64,000 bases of DNA, taken from the NCBI GenBank assembly GCA_944472135.2, contig OX235270.1, positions 84,205,168 through 84,269,167 on the forward strand. The letters are read 5' to 3'. Source of the stretch: Trichobilharzia regenti. Taxonomy: Eukaryota > Platyhelminthes > Trematoda > Strigeidida > Schistosomatidae. Positions 23,721 through 35,510 of the stretch are shown one piece after another (position 1 is the stretch's first letter; each line of letters starts with the position of its first letter). The notes beneath the pieces are model-generated. The model was not told the DNA's origin and ran no database searches. It worked only from the letters and a program-made list of their open reading frames with translations. A program made the position numbers and the translations under genes.

Positions 23721-23959
23721 CGAAACGTGCATTTTCAAAAAATGCAGTGTTTTATAACATTTCCAGGAAAGCTTCTGACTAATAACTTCAGCGTTACCAT
23801 GTGTTGTTTTGCAGGGGTTTTATGATTTCAGGATAGATTGTGAATTGAATTCGGTTAGATAACAACTAAAAATCGGGATTGTGTTTGTCGTGGTGATTCC
23901 GTCAAGTCCTCCTCGACTGTAATTATTAGCCTGAATTAATTAATCAAAGAAAGATCTAC

Positions 23960-24690
23960 GGTGGTTACAAGCTGTCTGAAAAAAAAGGAAAACCCAGAGA
24001 AGCTTACGAAGTGAATACAGGAGTTGGACAAGGACGCCTACTATCACCAACGATATTCCTGATAACGGTGGGTTGGGTTATGCGGGACGCCATGACTTAG
24101 GAGAAAGAAGACAGGAATACATTGGACCGATAAGAAGATTCTAGAAGACCTAGAGTTCACCGACGATTTATATCCGATATCATGCAAAGACCTACAAGCG
24201 AAAACGAACAAACTTGCAGAAGTGGATAGCGGTCAAGACAGGGCTTGAGGTGATCATATAGAAGACACTGGTGATGAAGATAACCAAACAACCAACCAAT
24301 CAAAAACAAGCACCAGTCACTATGAACGGGAGAAATCTGGAAGTAGTCACTTCTTTCAGTTATCTAAGCAGAACTGCTTCAACTACAGCTACATGGCACG
24401 GATGAGGATGTCGAAACCAGCCAGAATCTTAACAGGCAAGAGAGACCTTCTGCAACCTTAATTGAGTTTAAAAATCTTCTGTGCTGAATATAAACAACAG
24501 AATTCGGATTTTCAAAAGCCAATGTTAAGACGGTCAGTTCTTCTGCACGAGTCAGAAACTTGGTATGTCCACAAAAGCATTTTCAGTAGGATGCAGACTT
24601 TTATCCACAACTATCTTCACTGGCTCAATACTGGTAACTAGATGGCCGGCTTGGAGAATTAGAAATAAGAAACTCTGGGAACAATCCACG
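23960..24690 (+). pseudogene. RTE-like LINE RT fragment, plus strand
   Basis: Decayed RT core. EVNTGVGQGRLLSPTIFL (RT motif around 24015-24065) is followed by remnants of the RPRVH/FADD region with stops. Near 24530-24690 the antigen-like tail of RTE RTs is seen in shifted frames (ETW, MQTFIHNYLHWLN, DGRLEN). It ends where an oppositely oriented RTE fragment begins. Confidence 0.6.
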
Positions 24691-24716
24691 CAACCTCCTA
24701 ATTATTTTTATTTCTT

Positions 24717-25375
24717 TTAATTCCTGGAGGAACATAGGGCCTCAGCCAAACGTCTCCATTGCGTTCGTTTCCCTGCTAAATTTTTCACCTGGCTCCAAGT
24801 CTGCCCACATGCTTTCGTCTCCTCTTCACATAACCTCCTCCAAGTAACCCTCACAGTGACGCCGCCCGCTTCCCTTTCGGGTTCCACTAGAGCAATGACT
24901 TGTCTAGTGATGTCACTTGATGGTTTCCTCAGTGTATGGCCAATCCAATCCACCTCCATTTCTTCCTGCTTATTTTGATGCACAATCGGTTCCTGGTTGG
25001 TTTTCTCCCAGAGATCCCTGTTGCTGATCTTTTCTAATCGGCCATCTGATCTTGAGTATTGAGCGAACGCAGCTGCTGAGGAAGGTCTGTAGTTTGTTTG
25101 GGGTGCTCCTTGTGACACGCCAAGTCTCTGATCCGTATGGTAAGTAGCACTGACTTCACATTCTGAGTGCTGTTTATCTCCGCACAGACTTGAGAGTAAT
25201 GAAAGCTTGTTTTCCTTTCCTAATCCCTGTTTTGATATCCTCGTCAGTTCCGTTGGCCTGTAGTTGAAACGATGCCTCCCAGGCCGGAGGATAAAGGAGG
25301 TCGTTTCTTTCAGGTTCCTCCCATTTACGCTGGATGATTGTTGTCTGTTGTTGTTGAAGCAACAACCTAATGCTT
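24717..25375 (-). pseudogene. RTE-like LINE RT C-terminal fragment, minus strand
   Basis: Read from 25375 down: LQANGTDEDIKTGIRKGKQAFITLK (RTE post-YADD region), then a frame break. Next comes an open stretch to 24717 containing DGRLEKISNRDLWEKTNQEPI, VDWIGHTLRKPSSDITRQ, TWRRLCEEETKACGQTW and a terminal RRLAEALCSSRN. This is the standard C-terminal order for RTE-clade (SR2/SjR2-like) LINEs. The last 133 codons are open, so this is one of the better kept fragments. The 3' end abuts the plus-strand fragment at 24690. Confidence 0.8.
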
Positions 25376-25479
25376 AACAAATATCTCGAAGAAAATACAG
25401 ATGTATCGTGCACACATTGAAGAGACTGACGAGTGACATAGCGTGACAGGTATACCCTGGAGTGGAAAACAACAAGTTG

Positions 25480-25650
25480 GCCGTGTGTATGAGAGTGAAA
25501 TGGAGGGGACTGTGAGAGGAGGGCATAAAAGAATATGGGCGATTGTGGAGCCGACTAAAGAGGACCATAATCAATAAGGTGAAGTGGAAATGTGTTGTTG
25601 GAGCCCTACCTTCCACCTAAAACCCAAGGGAACAATAATAATACTCTATG
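25480..25650 (+). pseudogene. RTE-like LINE 3' end
   Basis: Short plus-strand stretch ending AAACCCAAGGGAACAATAAT. The same C-terminus/UTR ending (GGGAACAATAATAATA) closes the RTE copy at 41890-41900, so this is probably an RTE 3' terminus. Confidence 0.45.
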
Positions 25651-25971
25651 TTTTCTCAAAGCAGGCATATTTGACTAGTGCCATCCCAACAACAATAACA
25701 GCAACTGAAATATCTTTTTCATTTTTATATAAAGACTTAAAGTCGCCTCTTCAGCACATCATCCGTCCATCTATCTGCCTATTTGTCTACTTGCACATGA
25801 GATTTTAATTTTCTCACTGTTTAAAGACAAAATGCGTGATGATACACTTAAAAAAGCAGGCAGAAGACTGCTTCGTACTTATTTCTCCACTTTTCTTTTG
25901 TTTATCGTCTTTCATGTTAAATTTGTGTTTTTTTCTGGTGTTTCACAAACTACAACATGTTGTCGAGCAGC

Positions 25972-26002
<31 letters not shown>

Positions 26003-26555
26003 TCCTTTTTTCCCGCTTTCTAAATCTTGTCTCTTTCACATTCTGCAATACTAGGTTATAATGTTGTCTAAAGTTTAGTGAAAAATTCTCAAGCATTCCA
26101 ACTTCTCATATTCACATACACACACACAGTCATGCGTGTACTTGTGCAAAGAAATTACATGAACCAGATGAAAAATGAACTTTTGAATGTAAATGCTGTC
26201 TGCATTTTTCTTGTAAAGTGGAAAATTTTGCCAAAAGTTTTCTGGAAAATAGAACTATTATGGTAATATCAGTCAGTGATAAGGGTAATAACGACACTGA
26301 TGAGTCAATTAGTGACACAACCACAGAACAAAGTCAGTAGAATGTACAGAAATGAATTGCCTCTATGATGTAGAACTGTGATAAACACTGTTCGATAATA
26401 ACATGCATAAAAGGAAAATATCTTATAGTCTTTCGTCGTTGAATGTTGAATATCATCCAAACTGTTGATAGTAATAATGATGAAGTATATCTTAACAGTG
26501 ACCTACTCCAAGTGTCGCCGACATTAGAAAGATGTCTTTCTATGTGATTCAAGGG
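25651..26555. other. AT-rich DNA with (AT)n, no gene seen
   Basis: (AT)n at about 25976-26001. No supported gene. Confidence 0.45.
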
Positions 26556-26677
26556 AAAGGCGACAATACCACGTTGAAAGCACCGGCTCTCGTCCGATCA
26601 CCTAAGTTAAGGAACGTTGGGCCCGGTTAGTACTGGCATGGGTGACCGGCTGGGAATACTGGGTGTTACCGGCTTTT
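26556..26677 (+). rRNA. 5S rRNA-like gene or pseudogene
   Basis: About 119 nt matching the eukaryotic 5S rRNA layout: TACCACG near the start, GCACCGGCTCTCGTCCGATC, GTTAAGGAACGTTGGGCCCGG, TTAGTACTGGCATGGGTGACC and GGGAATACTGGGTGTT, ending in GGCTTTT (T-run at 26674-26677 as pol III terminator). The internal control region is mostly kept. Helix I looks damaged: the 5' AAGGCGACA does not pair well with the 3' TTACCGGCTT. I therefore favour a dispersed pseudogene or a 5S-derived SINE head over a functional gene. Confidence 0.75.
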
Positions 26678-26681
26678 GTGT

Positions 26682-26852
26682 GCGTCGGTGGCACAGTGGT
26701 TAGGACTCTCGCTGACCATTCATATGGTCCGAGGTTCGATCCCCTGCCAACTCACACCTGATATCTATGGTCGGCCTGCAAAATTTGGGCTACCGATATC
26801 CATGCTGAAAATTCCATACTAGTACCGAAAATACGGTGTGGAATCAAGCTGT
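26682..26852 (+). mobile_element. tRNA-derived SINE (GCGTCGG family) fused to 5S-like sequence
   Basis: The tRNA-like head starts five bases after the 5S T-run. Box A TGGCACAGTGG and box B GGTTCGATCCC are intact. The anticodon arm is CCAT/ATGG-like. The 3' acceptor half is eroded (CCAACTCACA). The family tail follows, ending AATCAAGCTGTT. Confidence 0.88.
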
Positions 26853-26859
26853 TATCAAA

Positions 26860-28085
26860 AAAAGGTTGGTTTTCAGTGTTTTTGTAGAGTATGGTGGTCA
26901 CCATTTTCAGTCGCATCAAGTCTGAAACTTTAGGTAAAGGGTATCAAGATGAATTTTTTTCAACGATTTTCAACAGTACACTAACGGTGCAACTGCTCGC
27001 TTGCATTTTGCAAAATATGAGTCTTGTTATTACTATTAGTGATCCGCCTAACTGAGATTAAATTGTCAGTATTTAATTACCCCTGTCATTTTTTCGCCGT
27101 CTCTCCGAATTCACTTTGTATCATTCTGTGAAGTCTACTGTCTTATTCGATTCGAGAACACTTCTACTGCTATGAACAACCTTCGATATGATAATCTTGA
27201 GTTCCGTGTGGAAATAGTAATCTGTGAGATGTTACTAAGTGATAGCACTAGGGAATAAGGGATCATAGATAAACATCAGGTTTTGCGCAGTGAATTTAGA
27301 TACATATGTCTAGTCCCTCATGAAGGTACAAGCTTTCTGGGGGAAAATGACGACTCATAGCTTTAGGGATTTCTGTCCTTTTGATGAATATTTAACTTTC
27401 CAGTATAATCACTTTCCACTTAGTGCATAATTAAGACTCTGATGACCATGTGTACATCTGTTAAGCTTAAAATACTTGAATAATCCAAGTGGGTTGATGA
27501 GTTCTAAAGATGAAATCTAATGAACAGCATTCAGATTCGCAAGGTTCAAAATTACCATTGTTGGCAAACGGCCAACAGATAGCAACCAGTGAAGCTGTTT
27601 AGTCCTCGGTACATCCATCAGGTATTTACTTTGATTAGACGTCTTTTGGAGAGCATTAGATGAAAGAAGAAGTCAGTTGATTGTTGCGATATTTGTGGGC
27701 TTCATCTGCTTCACAGTGAAACACCGACACTCCCAGTCATTTCTGCCTGCGTCTTGTTTTGTTTCAATACTTAGAGCTTTCAAGGTAAACACTGCTAAAA
27801 TTCGTTGTTTACTTTCTGTATACTGATGAATTTTCATAGGATGAGATTTATACTTCATTGGTTGATTCGTAATCCAAGTAAAATGCAAAGACAGTATTAG
27901 TGCGTCAACTTCCTCTAGATTAGTGTTGCCTACAACTCTGGAGAATGAAGGCATATTTATTTGTTCTACGTGATAACAGCTCACACAGAATGCTTATAAT
28001 CTTCCAAGGGACTTACAGCGATTGCAAAAGACACTAATTTTTTCTTATCGCTTCTCTTAACCTTGTTTTTGATGTTACTGTCTAC
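26860..28085. other. AT-rich DNA, no gene seen
   Basis: A 103-codon minus-strand open frame (27673-27984) has no motif I recognise and no splice or homology support. Left unassigned. Confidence 0.4.
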
Positions 28086-28089
28086 TGGG

Positions 28090-28520
28090 TTATTATTATT
28101 ATTTCAATAGTATATCTCCATTTCACTGCGTTCTCTGCAGTCGTCTTCAGTAGGCTCCAAGTTTGTCCATAAGCTTCCATCTGTTCCATGTCAACGTCTG
28201 ATTAACATGTCTAACTTGTTGTTTGCCACTCGACGATTTCACCTAACGGTCTGCTAAGTGTGAGTCCGATCCATCTTCACTTTCTCCAGGATATTTGTTA
28301 ACCAACATATTATTGGTTCCTTGTTGTTAAATCTTTCGGACCGACCATTTGATCTCCGGTATTGAAGTAGTGATGATAGCTGTTGATAAAAGTCTGCAGC
28401 AGGCTGATTCCCTTGTCAAGTCTCTTAACCATACAGAAGAGCTGAGTGACCTAAAATTGGTGTTGAAAATCTGAATTTTGTTGTTTATGCTGAGTACAGC
28501 AGATTCGAGTGGGCAAAATA
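28090..28520 (-). pseudogene. RTE-like LINE C-terminal fragment, minus strand
   Basis: The plus strand carries antisense of the RTE tail: TGCGTTCTCTGCAGTCGTCT, CTCCAAGTTTGTCCATAAGC, then GTGAGTCCGATCCATCTTCA and later ATTTGATCTCCGGTATTGAA. These line up with the same landmarks in the copies at 24720-25100 and 35680-36030. All frames are broken. Confidence 0.6.
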
Positions 28521-28699
28521 GTTTTACGTTTATCAGAATTTTTCCACAAAGTGTGAGAAAGTACGTGTAAAACAAAATGGCAAACTCAACAGTGCCATTT
28601 GATATTCGCCCACAGTGAACGTTTTCGTTGTCCTTACTCAGCTTTGATGGTATTTTCAATAGTCAGTCCACTAGGATTCGATTCATTTAAAATTTGATT

Positions 28700-29036
28700 A
28701 GCTTGTGAACCGCTGAAAACCACACACTACTAGACAGTAAGGTTCACCTAGTAATTTGCGACTCCGCCCTCCACACAGGTGGAACACAGGATCTTCACGT
28801 ATCCAGGACAACCTCATCGACTACTCAACCACTCAGACCTCGGATCCAACGACTCATGAATTCAAAAACTTCTATAAATTCGTGATTTCAGCTCGACCTC
28901 CACTAGCCAATATAACTAGTGTGTATTTGTCACCATGGCTGAACCGGTTGACGCCGCTAATCACAATTTCTCAGTAGAACTGCAGAAAACTTTCTTTCCT
29001 GTAGTCAGTAACTAACTAGTGAGCATGAGATTAATT
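28700..29036 (-). mobile_element. SMalpha variant lacking ribozyme core, left arm of inverted pair
   Basis: Near-identical reverse complement of 31331-31680. The minus strand shows a degenerate tRNA-like promoter (GAGTGGTTGAGTAGT as box A, GTGTTCCACC for box B). Where SMalpha has its hammerhead, only the 3' half can be aligned (GAA, ACTGTC, AGTAG) and the CUGANGA segment is gone. The body keeps the SMalpha landmarks (GAATTC, then CGTGATTT and GCTCGACC). Confidence 0.75.
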
Positions 29037-30160
29037 TATAGGGAGTTATAGGGACTTGTTATACCCGTTAAGTCTATGTGTGTTGTTTGTTTTTTTTCTT
29101 CATAAGGTGTGTTTATTCGTCTGTTTGTTTGTGTGTGTGTGTGTGTTTGTTTGTTTATTGAAATAACTATCTTAGTTATTATGTTGATGACAATGATGAA
29201 CATCTATGAAAAGCTTTATATTACAAGTACGCTTTGAGAAGAGCTTCTATCTTGCATACATGTGTGTGTGTGTGTGTGTGAATACATATAAGTGAAGCAG
29301 AAAGTTCATCAAATATGCCAAAGTAAATAAACATGAGATTTTATCATATTTTCTTTCCTAAATAAAATTTCCCTTGAGGGATTATCATTATGATTATTAT
29401 TATTATCATCGTTATTATTATTATTACTATTATTGTTAATATTATTACTTTTCATCTGACGAATTACTGATGACATCTTCACATGTAGGCAAATAATCCG
29501 TGTTGAAAGAGAGAAACAGAGTGGGGAAAACAATTACAGAAAGAAAACAAATAAAAAAACAAATGATAAAAATGAAAGTGAAATAGAAAAAAGGTGAATA
29601 TCTGAGATACACACCCTCACCCACCCACACACACATGTGTGTGTGTGTTTGTGTGCAGATGTGTAAACAAATTAGTCATTGTGAAGTCCTTTTCTCCAGG
29701 TTTGCTTGTTTGTTTGTTCGTTTATTTTTGTTTATCTGTTTACTTGTGAGGAGTGTACATACTTGTTTGCTTTTAATTGACAGGTAAATTCAAGAAAGGG
29801 AAAAAAATATTAGAATGAAACTATGCATTGGAAAAGCAATGCTTAATCTCCTATTTCTACACTTAATGAGTTGATAGCAGCTATAGCATACTACTTATAA
29901 TGGGTGAGAGTAAGTACTAGGCAGAATTAAACAAAACTTAACAGGCTAAATGGATCTTGACAACTACTATTGGGGTAGTAGTTTCCTACAGAGATAATTA
30001 CTATTAGAGACGCTGTATAATCTGTAGACTCACTCAGATGACTAAATCACTTATTTTTTTTACCATATGTATAAGACGTATTCTATGCAACGGGAATTGT
30101 AGTACAAGTGTTTATACTCACTGCCTAATAGATGCAGATCATTGTGGTGTGTTAAACCTA
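29037..30160. other. Microsatellite-rich DNA, no gene seen
   Basis: Holds GT/TTTG repeats (about 29120-29155), (GT)n at 29262-29280, an ATT/ATC-rich tract at 29380-29450 and CA/GT runs near 29620-29655. Confidence 0.5.
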
Positions 30161-30164
30161 GTCT

Positions 30165-31290
30165 GTCTGTCTGTCTATCTGTTTTCGACATAGAACTTTG
30201 CACATATGTACGGCAGTTCAAGTCGCCACACTTCATGTAGAACACAAAGCAAGAGAACAAAGTAGAAGAAATGCATAATGGAGACAGTAAACAGAAGTGT
30301 GAGACAAAGTAATAGTAATAACGAAGAACAATATAGTTTCATTGGAAAACGTAAGTCACACGGAGTGGATACATCCGCACCGACCAGCCATTGAGAACGA
30401 TCACTTTGAGCTATATCACCAATTGTTTCCAACCATTGGATTTTACCGTCTCAAGGACCCCCACCAGTCAGGAAGTCTACAGCTTCCTACATGGCTGGCT
30501 TGAACTAACTGTTGTGAATTTCATTGACCGATGAGACCATGTTTTGGTTTGACCGCCGCTAGCTCTTTTCCAGCATGACTCTATGACGGCTAACATTGCC
30601 TATTGTCGAGGAGGGCGATGACTAGGCTAGGATACGTAACACATGTCCTAACCATCTCAGTCAATGTAATTTTACAGCCTCGTCGACTGATTTCCCCTCC
30701 TTACCTAGCCCTCGACCGATGCCTAACCTCAATATTTCTCACCCTACAATACCACTTCCCACGGGAGATAGAACGCAGGCACCTGTGATGTAAGATAGCT
30801 AATCTTTTCACGTCCTTCACTCTCAATGGCCAGGCCTCACAGCTGGCCATAAAGGAGGACGGAGCGGACTGCTGAGCATTACACCCTCCCTTTGGTCGAT
30901 AGTCGGGTATCACGTCTACGCCAAAGACGGCATAAACTGCCATATGCAAAACTAGCGCTCTGTATCCGTGCTGAGATTTCGTCAGAGATCAACCCGTTGG
31001 CGTTGACTGATGATACTTCCCAAATAAGTGAAGTGGTCAATGCGCTCTACCACTTCACTCCCTATTTCTAAACTAGGAGTCAGTGTAGTCCAGTCCTGTA
31101 ACATCATCTTGCATTTGGTGGGAGCGAATCGCATGCGAAACATTCGTAGGTTGCAGCTCAAAGTGTTCAGAAGACTCTGCATTTTGTCAGCGTCCTCGCC
31201 TAGAAGGACCAAGTCAACGAGATTATTCACTGGTAGCAAGTCAATCCTCATAGTGGAAGTGCCATACAAACTGAGCATCTGTGATCAAAT
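30165..31290 (-). pseudogene. RTE-like LINE (second family), RT C-terminal and 3' end
   Basis: Read from 31278 down: NNLVDLVLLGEDADKMQSLL (a decayed YADD region, with VLLGEDADKM kept), RFAPTKCKMMLQDW, IGSEVVERIDHFTYLGSIIS, EISARIQ, WRRRDIRL. Then a frame starting about 30949: SCEAWPLRVKDVKRLAILHH, HRCLRSISRGKWYCRVRN. Further down come RWLGHVLR and WLETIGDIAQ in broken frames, and a 3' tail with a TCTG repeat near 30165. The catalytic YADD is not intact. About 865 bp (30165-31027) recurs as a direct repeat at 54425-55287. Confidence 0.85.
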
Positions 31291-31330
31291 CTGAAACGAT
31301 TCAAACCCTATACAAAGTAAATCTTGAAAA

Positions 31331-31680
31331 TTAATCTCATTCTCACTAGTTAATTACTGACTACAGGAAGGAAATTTGTCCGCAATTCAACTGAGAAATT
31401 GTGATTAGCGGCGTCAACCGGTTCAGCCGTTGTGACAAATACACACCCAGTGACATTGGTTAGTGGAGGTCGAGCTGAAATCACGAATTTATAGAAGTTT
31501 TTGAATTCATGAGTCGTTGGATCCGAGGTCTGAGTGGTTGAGTAGTCGATGAGGTTGTCCTGGATACGTGAAGATCCTGTGTTCCACCTGTGTGGAGGGC
31601 GGAGTCGCAAATTACTAGGTGAACCTTACTGTCTAGTAGTGTGTGGTTTCCAGTGGTTCACTAACTGACATTAGTCAATG
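31331..31680 (+). mobile_element. SMalpha variant lacking ribozyme core, right arm
   Basis: Inverted partner of 28700-29036, with the same degraded promoter and missing CUGANGA segment. The two arms bracket the LINE fragment at 30165-31290. Confidence 0.75.
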
Positions 31681-31689
31681 GTCAGATTT

Positions 31690-32250
31690 GAAAAACAGAT
31701 CAAATCGCTACAAAGTATCTCCTGAAAACTGACCACTACTAAATAAATACAGTGCAGCTGTTCACGAACCTGCAAACTAATCATAAGATGTAGACAGTAA
31801 GTGACATTTATTAGCAGTTCAATGTCAGTTTTACTTTCCTGACAACTACGTAACTGAGTTTTAACTAAGTGTCAGGAAAATGAAGATGGGATGAACTAGA
31901 TGCAGAAGTACTGTGATGACTGATGTCAACAAAGAAAAACAGATATTTTCCTGATTTCGTACGGTTCAACTGTTAACAATAAGAATACGTGAATTACTTC
32001 ACTCATAATTGTAGTCAGTGCCTAAATGCATAAAAATGACATACAGGAAAGATTAATCAAACAGAAACCTACCATAGGATACTTGTCATTGTAGAGAGCT
32101 ATTAACGATAAATTAAACTGAGCAGGACAGTTTTCCACCCTCACCAGTATTGTATTTTAATTAGGATACATGGTATTTGATAAGATGAATCAAACTTCAT
32201 ACTCTGTTTGACTAATTTTTCTGGATAATTTTTTTCCTTATACGTTCTGA
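31690..32250. other. AT-rich DNA, nothing recognised
   Basis: No gene or repeat that I can support. Confidence 0.45.
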
Positions 32251-32251
32251 T

Positions 32252-32470
32252 CAGAACATAGGGCTTCAAGCTAGAACTTTGAACTTTCTGTAGCAGTGAG
32301 TACCTCTTTATTTTCACGGGATAGGGTTACCAGCCTTTCACGCCCAACCTTCCTTATTTACCGGGCTTACTACCGGCTTAGCGAGATGTAGAAGTGCGTT
32401 GGCTGGGGATCGATCTTACACCACTTGAGTGGTTGGCGAGAGTTCTACTGCTACCGAGAGACGCACTTCG
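32252..32470 (-). mobile_element. tRNA-derived SINE (GNGCGT family), copy 1
   Basis: Minus-strand tRNA-like head (about 32470-32392, box B region CGATCCCCAGC) followed by a roughly 130-bp tail. The tail matches 63087-63212 in segments such as AGGGCTTCAAGCTAG, TTTCTGTAGCAG and GCTTAGCGAG. The head is degenerate: box A reads GGTAGCAGTAG. Confidence 0.7.
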
Positions 32471-32479
32471 GGATACTTA

Positions 32480-33256
32480 AAAGGATTTATCAATGGAATT
32501 CAATAAGCTTGTAGGCCTAAGGTAGTAATAATAATAATTTGCTTTATTCTAAAACAGTACTTGTGATACAGAATGAAATTCTCAGCATTTCACTACAGTA
32601 TTGCATCCAGTTTGTATACTAACAATAAATAAAATTCTACATAGATTAAGGGTAATCTCGGTTAGTTTTGACAACAACATTTTAGCATTTCGGTGGCAAA
32701 GCCAAAATTGAACTGAGTGTTCGAAGGTGTTAGAAAAGTAGATACTACTAGCATATTTACCGGCGTAAGCAGTAACAAAAAGGTCAAGATATACAGAGTG
32801 TGAAAGAACGAAGAAGAATGTTTTGAGTAGAGTTTTTAAGGAAGAGAGAAACAAACCAGTATATAACAGAGAAAAAAGTGAAAGAGAAAAGGAAAAGAAA
32901 TAAAGAAAACGTTGTGCCTATAAATGATATGAGTTGGAAAGACGAGATCCAATTGTTCTACTGACTATTTAATAAGCTATAAGTTTCACGCCTAATGCTT
33001 TCTTTATCGCATTTTTAGTAGAAGTACTAAATCTGTTATCAACTATGCTGAATGATGAATTTGAAAAGAAACAACATTTCTGACTAACTTATATTAAAGT
33101 CATGCTTTATCTATAAAAATTAGTAACCTATACTTGTCAACTATCTGCAGTTTCTGTTACTTACTGCTTTCAGTCACCCCAGATGTGGCACAGTAACTGA
33201 TATCACGAATATTCATTTGAGGAACATGTCGCATTGACACTTTCAAGTCAAGAATT

Positions 33257-33292
<36 letters not shown>

Positions 33293-33694
33293 AAAAGCAA
33301 TGTATACTAGTAGTCCCAGTGTTCCGGAAGAAACTACTTCTTCCTAACGAAACCATCATCTAATGGTAGGTATTCATTCGCAGTAGGAAGAAGAATCCTC
33401 AGTGTTATAGATACGACAAAGTTTTTTTGTTAGGAATGTTCTTCGTATAAATCTCCATACAGAAATGACGGACATCTCCTAAATTCTCATATATTACTAA
33501 TAAGTATTAGTACTGTTGTATTACAGCTTTTATTCTTAGTGATATAATGTAGATCACCTTGATCTAGCTAGCAAGCACTACTGCAACTACTAGCCTTCTC
33601 AATCAGTCAGTAGTTTATAGATGAAACTCCCACTGGTATTTACTCGTTAATGAATGTTTCTGAGTTAAAAAAAAAACAGTAAAAAATTCAACAA
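32480..33694. other. AT-rich DNA with (AT)n, no gene seen
   Basis: (AT)n at about 33261-33290. No supported gene. Confidence 0.45.
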
Positions 33695-33800
33695 CCATGA
33701 ACCTCGGTGGTGGGCACGTGAGTTCAAAAGTAGGCTAGAACAACTGTCCAGTACACCGTGGTTTTTAACCATTCTCTAACTGATATCATTTCACGGGCAA
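33695..33800 (+). mobile_element. SMalpha fragment, ribozyme gutted
   Basis: Segments CTCGGTGGTGGGCACGT, AACTGTCCAGTAC, TTCTCTAACTGATATCA place it as SMalpha from the B box to the tail. The 5' core and stem II of the hammerhead are deleted or scrambled; only the CUGUC-CAGUAC end survives. Confidence 0.65.
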
Positions 33801-35377
33801 ACTTAAATGCAGTTTTTTGTGTTTTTATTTTTTTAATTTTTTTTATTGTGATTTTTGTTTATGCCTCGATTTTTTTTGTAACCCCAAATCAGTGGATAAC
33901 CTCACCATCAGAATATACAATCTTATTCACTACACAAATGCAATCCTTTTATTAATTTATTTATTTAAACACGTTCATGAATAACAAGTATACATGTGGA
34001 TGACATCTGTTGTTTCACTGAGAAGAAGGGATGGTTCGGGCGTTATGGTGGTGGTGATGGTGGTGCAGAACAGAAGATATCAGGACAGGTAAGTAAAGTT
34101 TTGGTGAGAAGATATAACACTCAATGTCCCCCTACCCCGCCGATTACATTATGTTCGTTTTTTTTTATTTAGTTTGGTGAGAGAAATCATGTGTAAGTAA
34201 GATGAAACACATGGTATTTATTTGTTTATCCATGTGCTTTCACTAAACGGAGAATACTTTTATATCAATCCTTGTGAGAAAATGTATAAATAACTGAAGA
34301 AGCTTCAAAAAGGCAGAGTCACTATTAAAGAAGAGATTTCTTCAAGTGTTCACAGGTGTGAAAATCTCTAGACCATTAACTAGGCGTCGGTTACTAACGT
34401 TGTTAAGCTGCTATAGTTCACTAGGCATACGCGTATAATTAACTGTGTGTCATTTATTTCGAGGTATTTATTTCATAACCTATTATTTGCTTATATTTTC
34501 ACACTACCGTTGTCCGTAGATACGTCTTTCAGTAGTTTTGTCACTTTCAAACTAATTGACATCTTGTGGTATATCCTTGTTTGCTGTTAATCTAGGCGGT
34601 TAGACACAAGCTGAATTACTTGGCATTAGTGTTATACATTTATAGTATTTTACAGCTTAAATTTACTTCTTTATAGAAACTACAGTTGCTAATTGTTCAC
34701 TTCTTGATGTGAAGTAGTACATGTTCACCCATCATAGTGGATAAGATCTCAAGGCAAATTAGATCACTACACACATTTGTAAGGTATGCTAGTGAGATTT
34801 CGAAAACTGTTGCAAACTCTACACTGTTTTGTTGACGGAGACAAGACATGCGATAGTGAAATCAGAGAGTGTATCGCCTAAAAGATCTCCTTATTAATTT
34901 CTTTTTCAAATATAGGAAGACTGTTCATTTAAACATCTATAAAACACAAAATGACTGAGCAAAGAATATCCTTTTCCATAGATTCCTCTTCTGGCCCTAC
35001 AATTATTTATGTATGTTTATATACATAGAATATTCTAGATTAGTAGTCAGTAACAATATTAGTGTTTTTTTAAATAATGTCGGTTTTAAAGTAAGATTAT
35101 AGTGGAACTATAGTTAAGATGCTCAAATTTTATTAATAATAATAAATATATAATAGTAAATAGAATATCAACTGAAATTAGGAAAATTCCACAAAAATTC
35201 AGGAGCATTCAAGCCTAGATGGCCAAGGTAAGGATAATGTCTGAACCCGCTTCTTTTTGACGCACAAATTAGGCTCCTTAATGTGGATCCCAACAGCCTC
35301 AGAAACATTTAGTAATCGAACTCTTAAGGCGAAATTAAGATTTGTTGATATGCGGTAAATGACTTTTTATTTGATTT
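33801..35377. other. AT-rich DNA, no gene seen
   Basis: T-rich tract near 33815-33880, GGTGGTGAT-type repeat near 34048-34063, AT-rich tail near 35130-35160. Nothing further is supported. Confidence 0.45.
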
Positions 35378-35510
35378 ACAGCTTGATTCCACACTGTATT
35401 CTCGGTACAAGTATGGAATTTTCAGCATGGATATCGATAGTCCAAATTTTGCAGGCCGACCATAGATATCAGATGTGCGTCGGTGCGGGCTCGAACCCCG
35501 GATCATGTGA
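35378..35510 (-). mobile_element. tRNA-derived SINE (GCGTCGG family), 5'-truncated
   Basis: Minus-strand copy keeping the T arm (box B GGTTCGAGCCC), the 3' acceptor strand CCGACGCAC and the full tail to the AATCAAGCTGTAA end. The A box and D/anticodon arms are missing, so it could not be transcribed from its own promoter. Confidence 0.85.

Noticed and set aside
27673..27984. 103-codon minus-strand open frame
   Set aside because: No recognisable motif, no splice context and no retroelement landmarks. In AT-rich DNA of this length such a frame is expected by chance.
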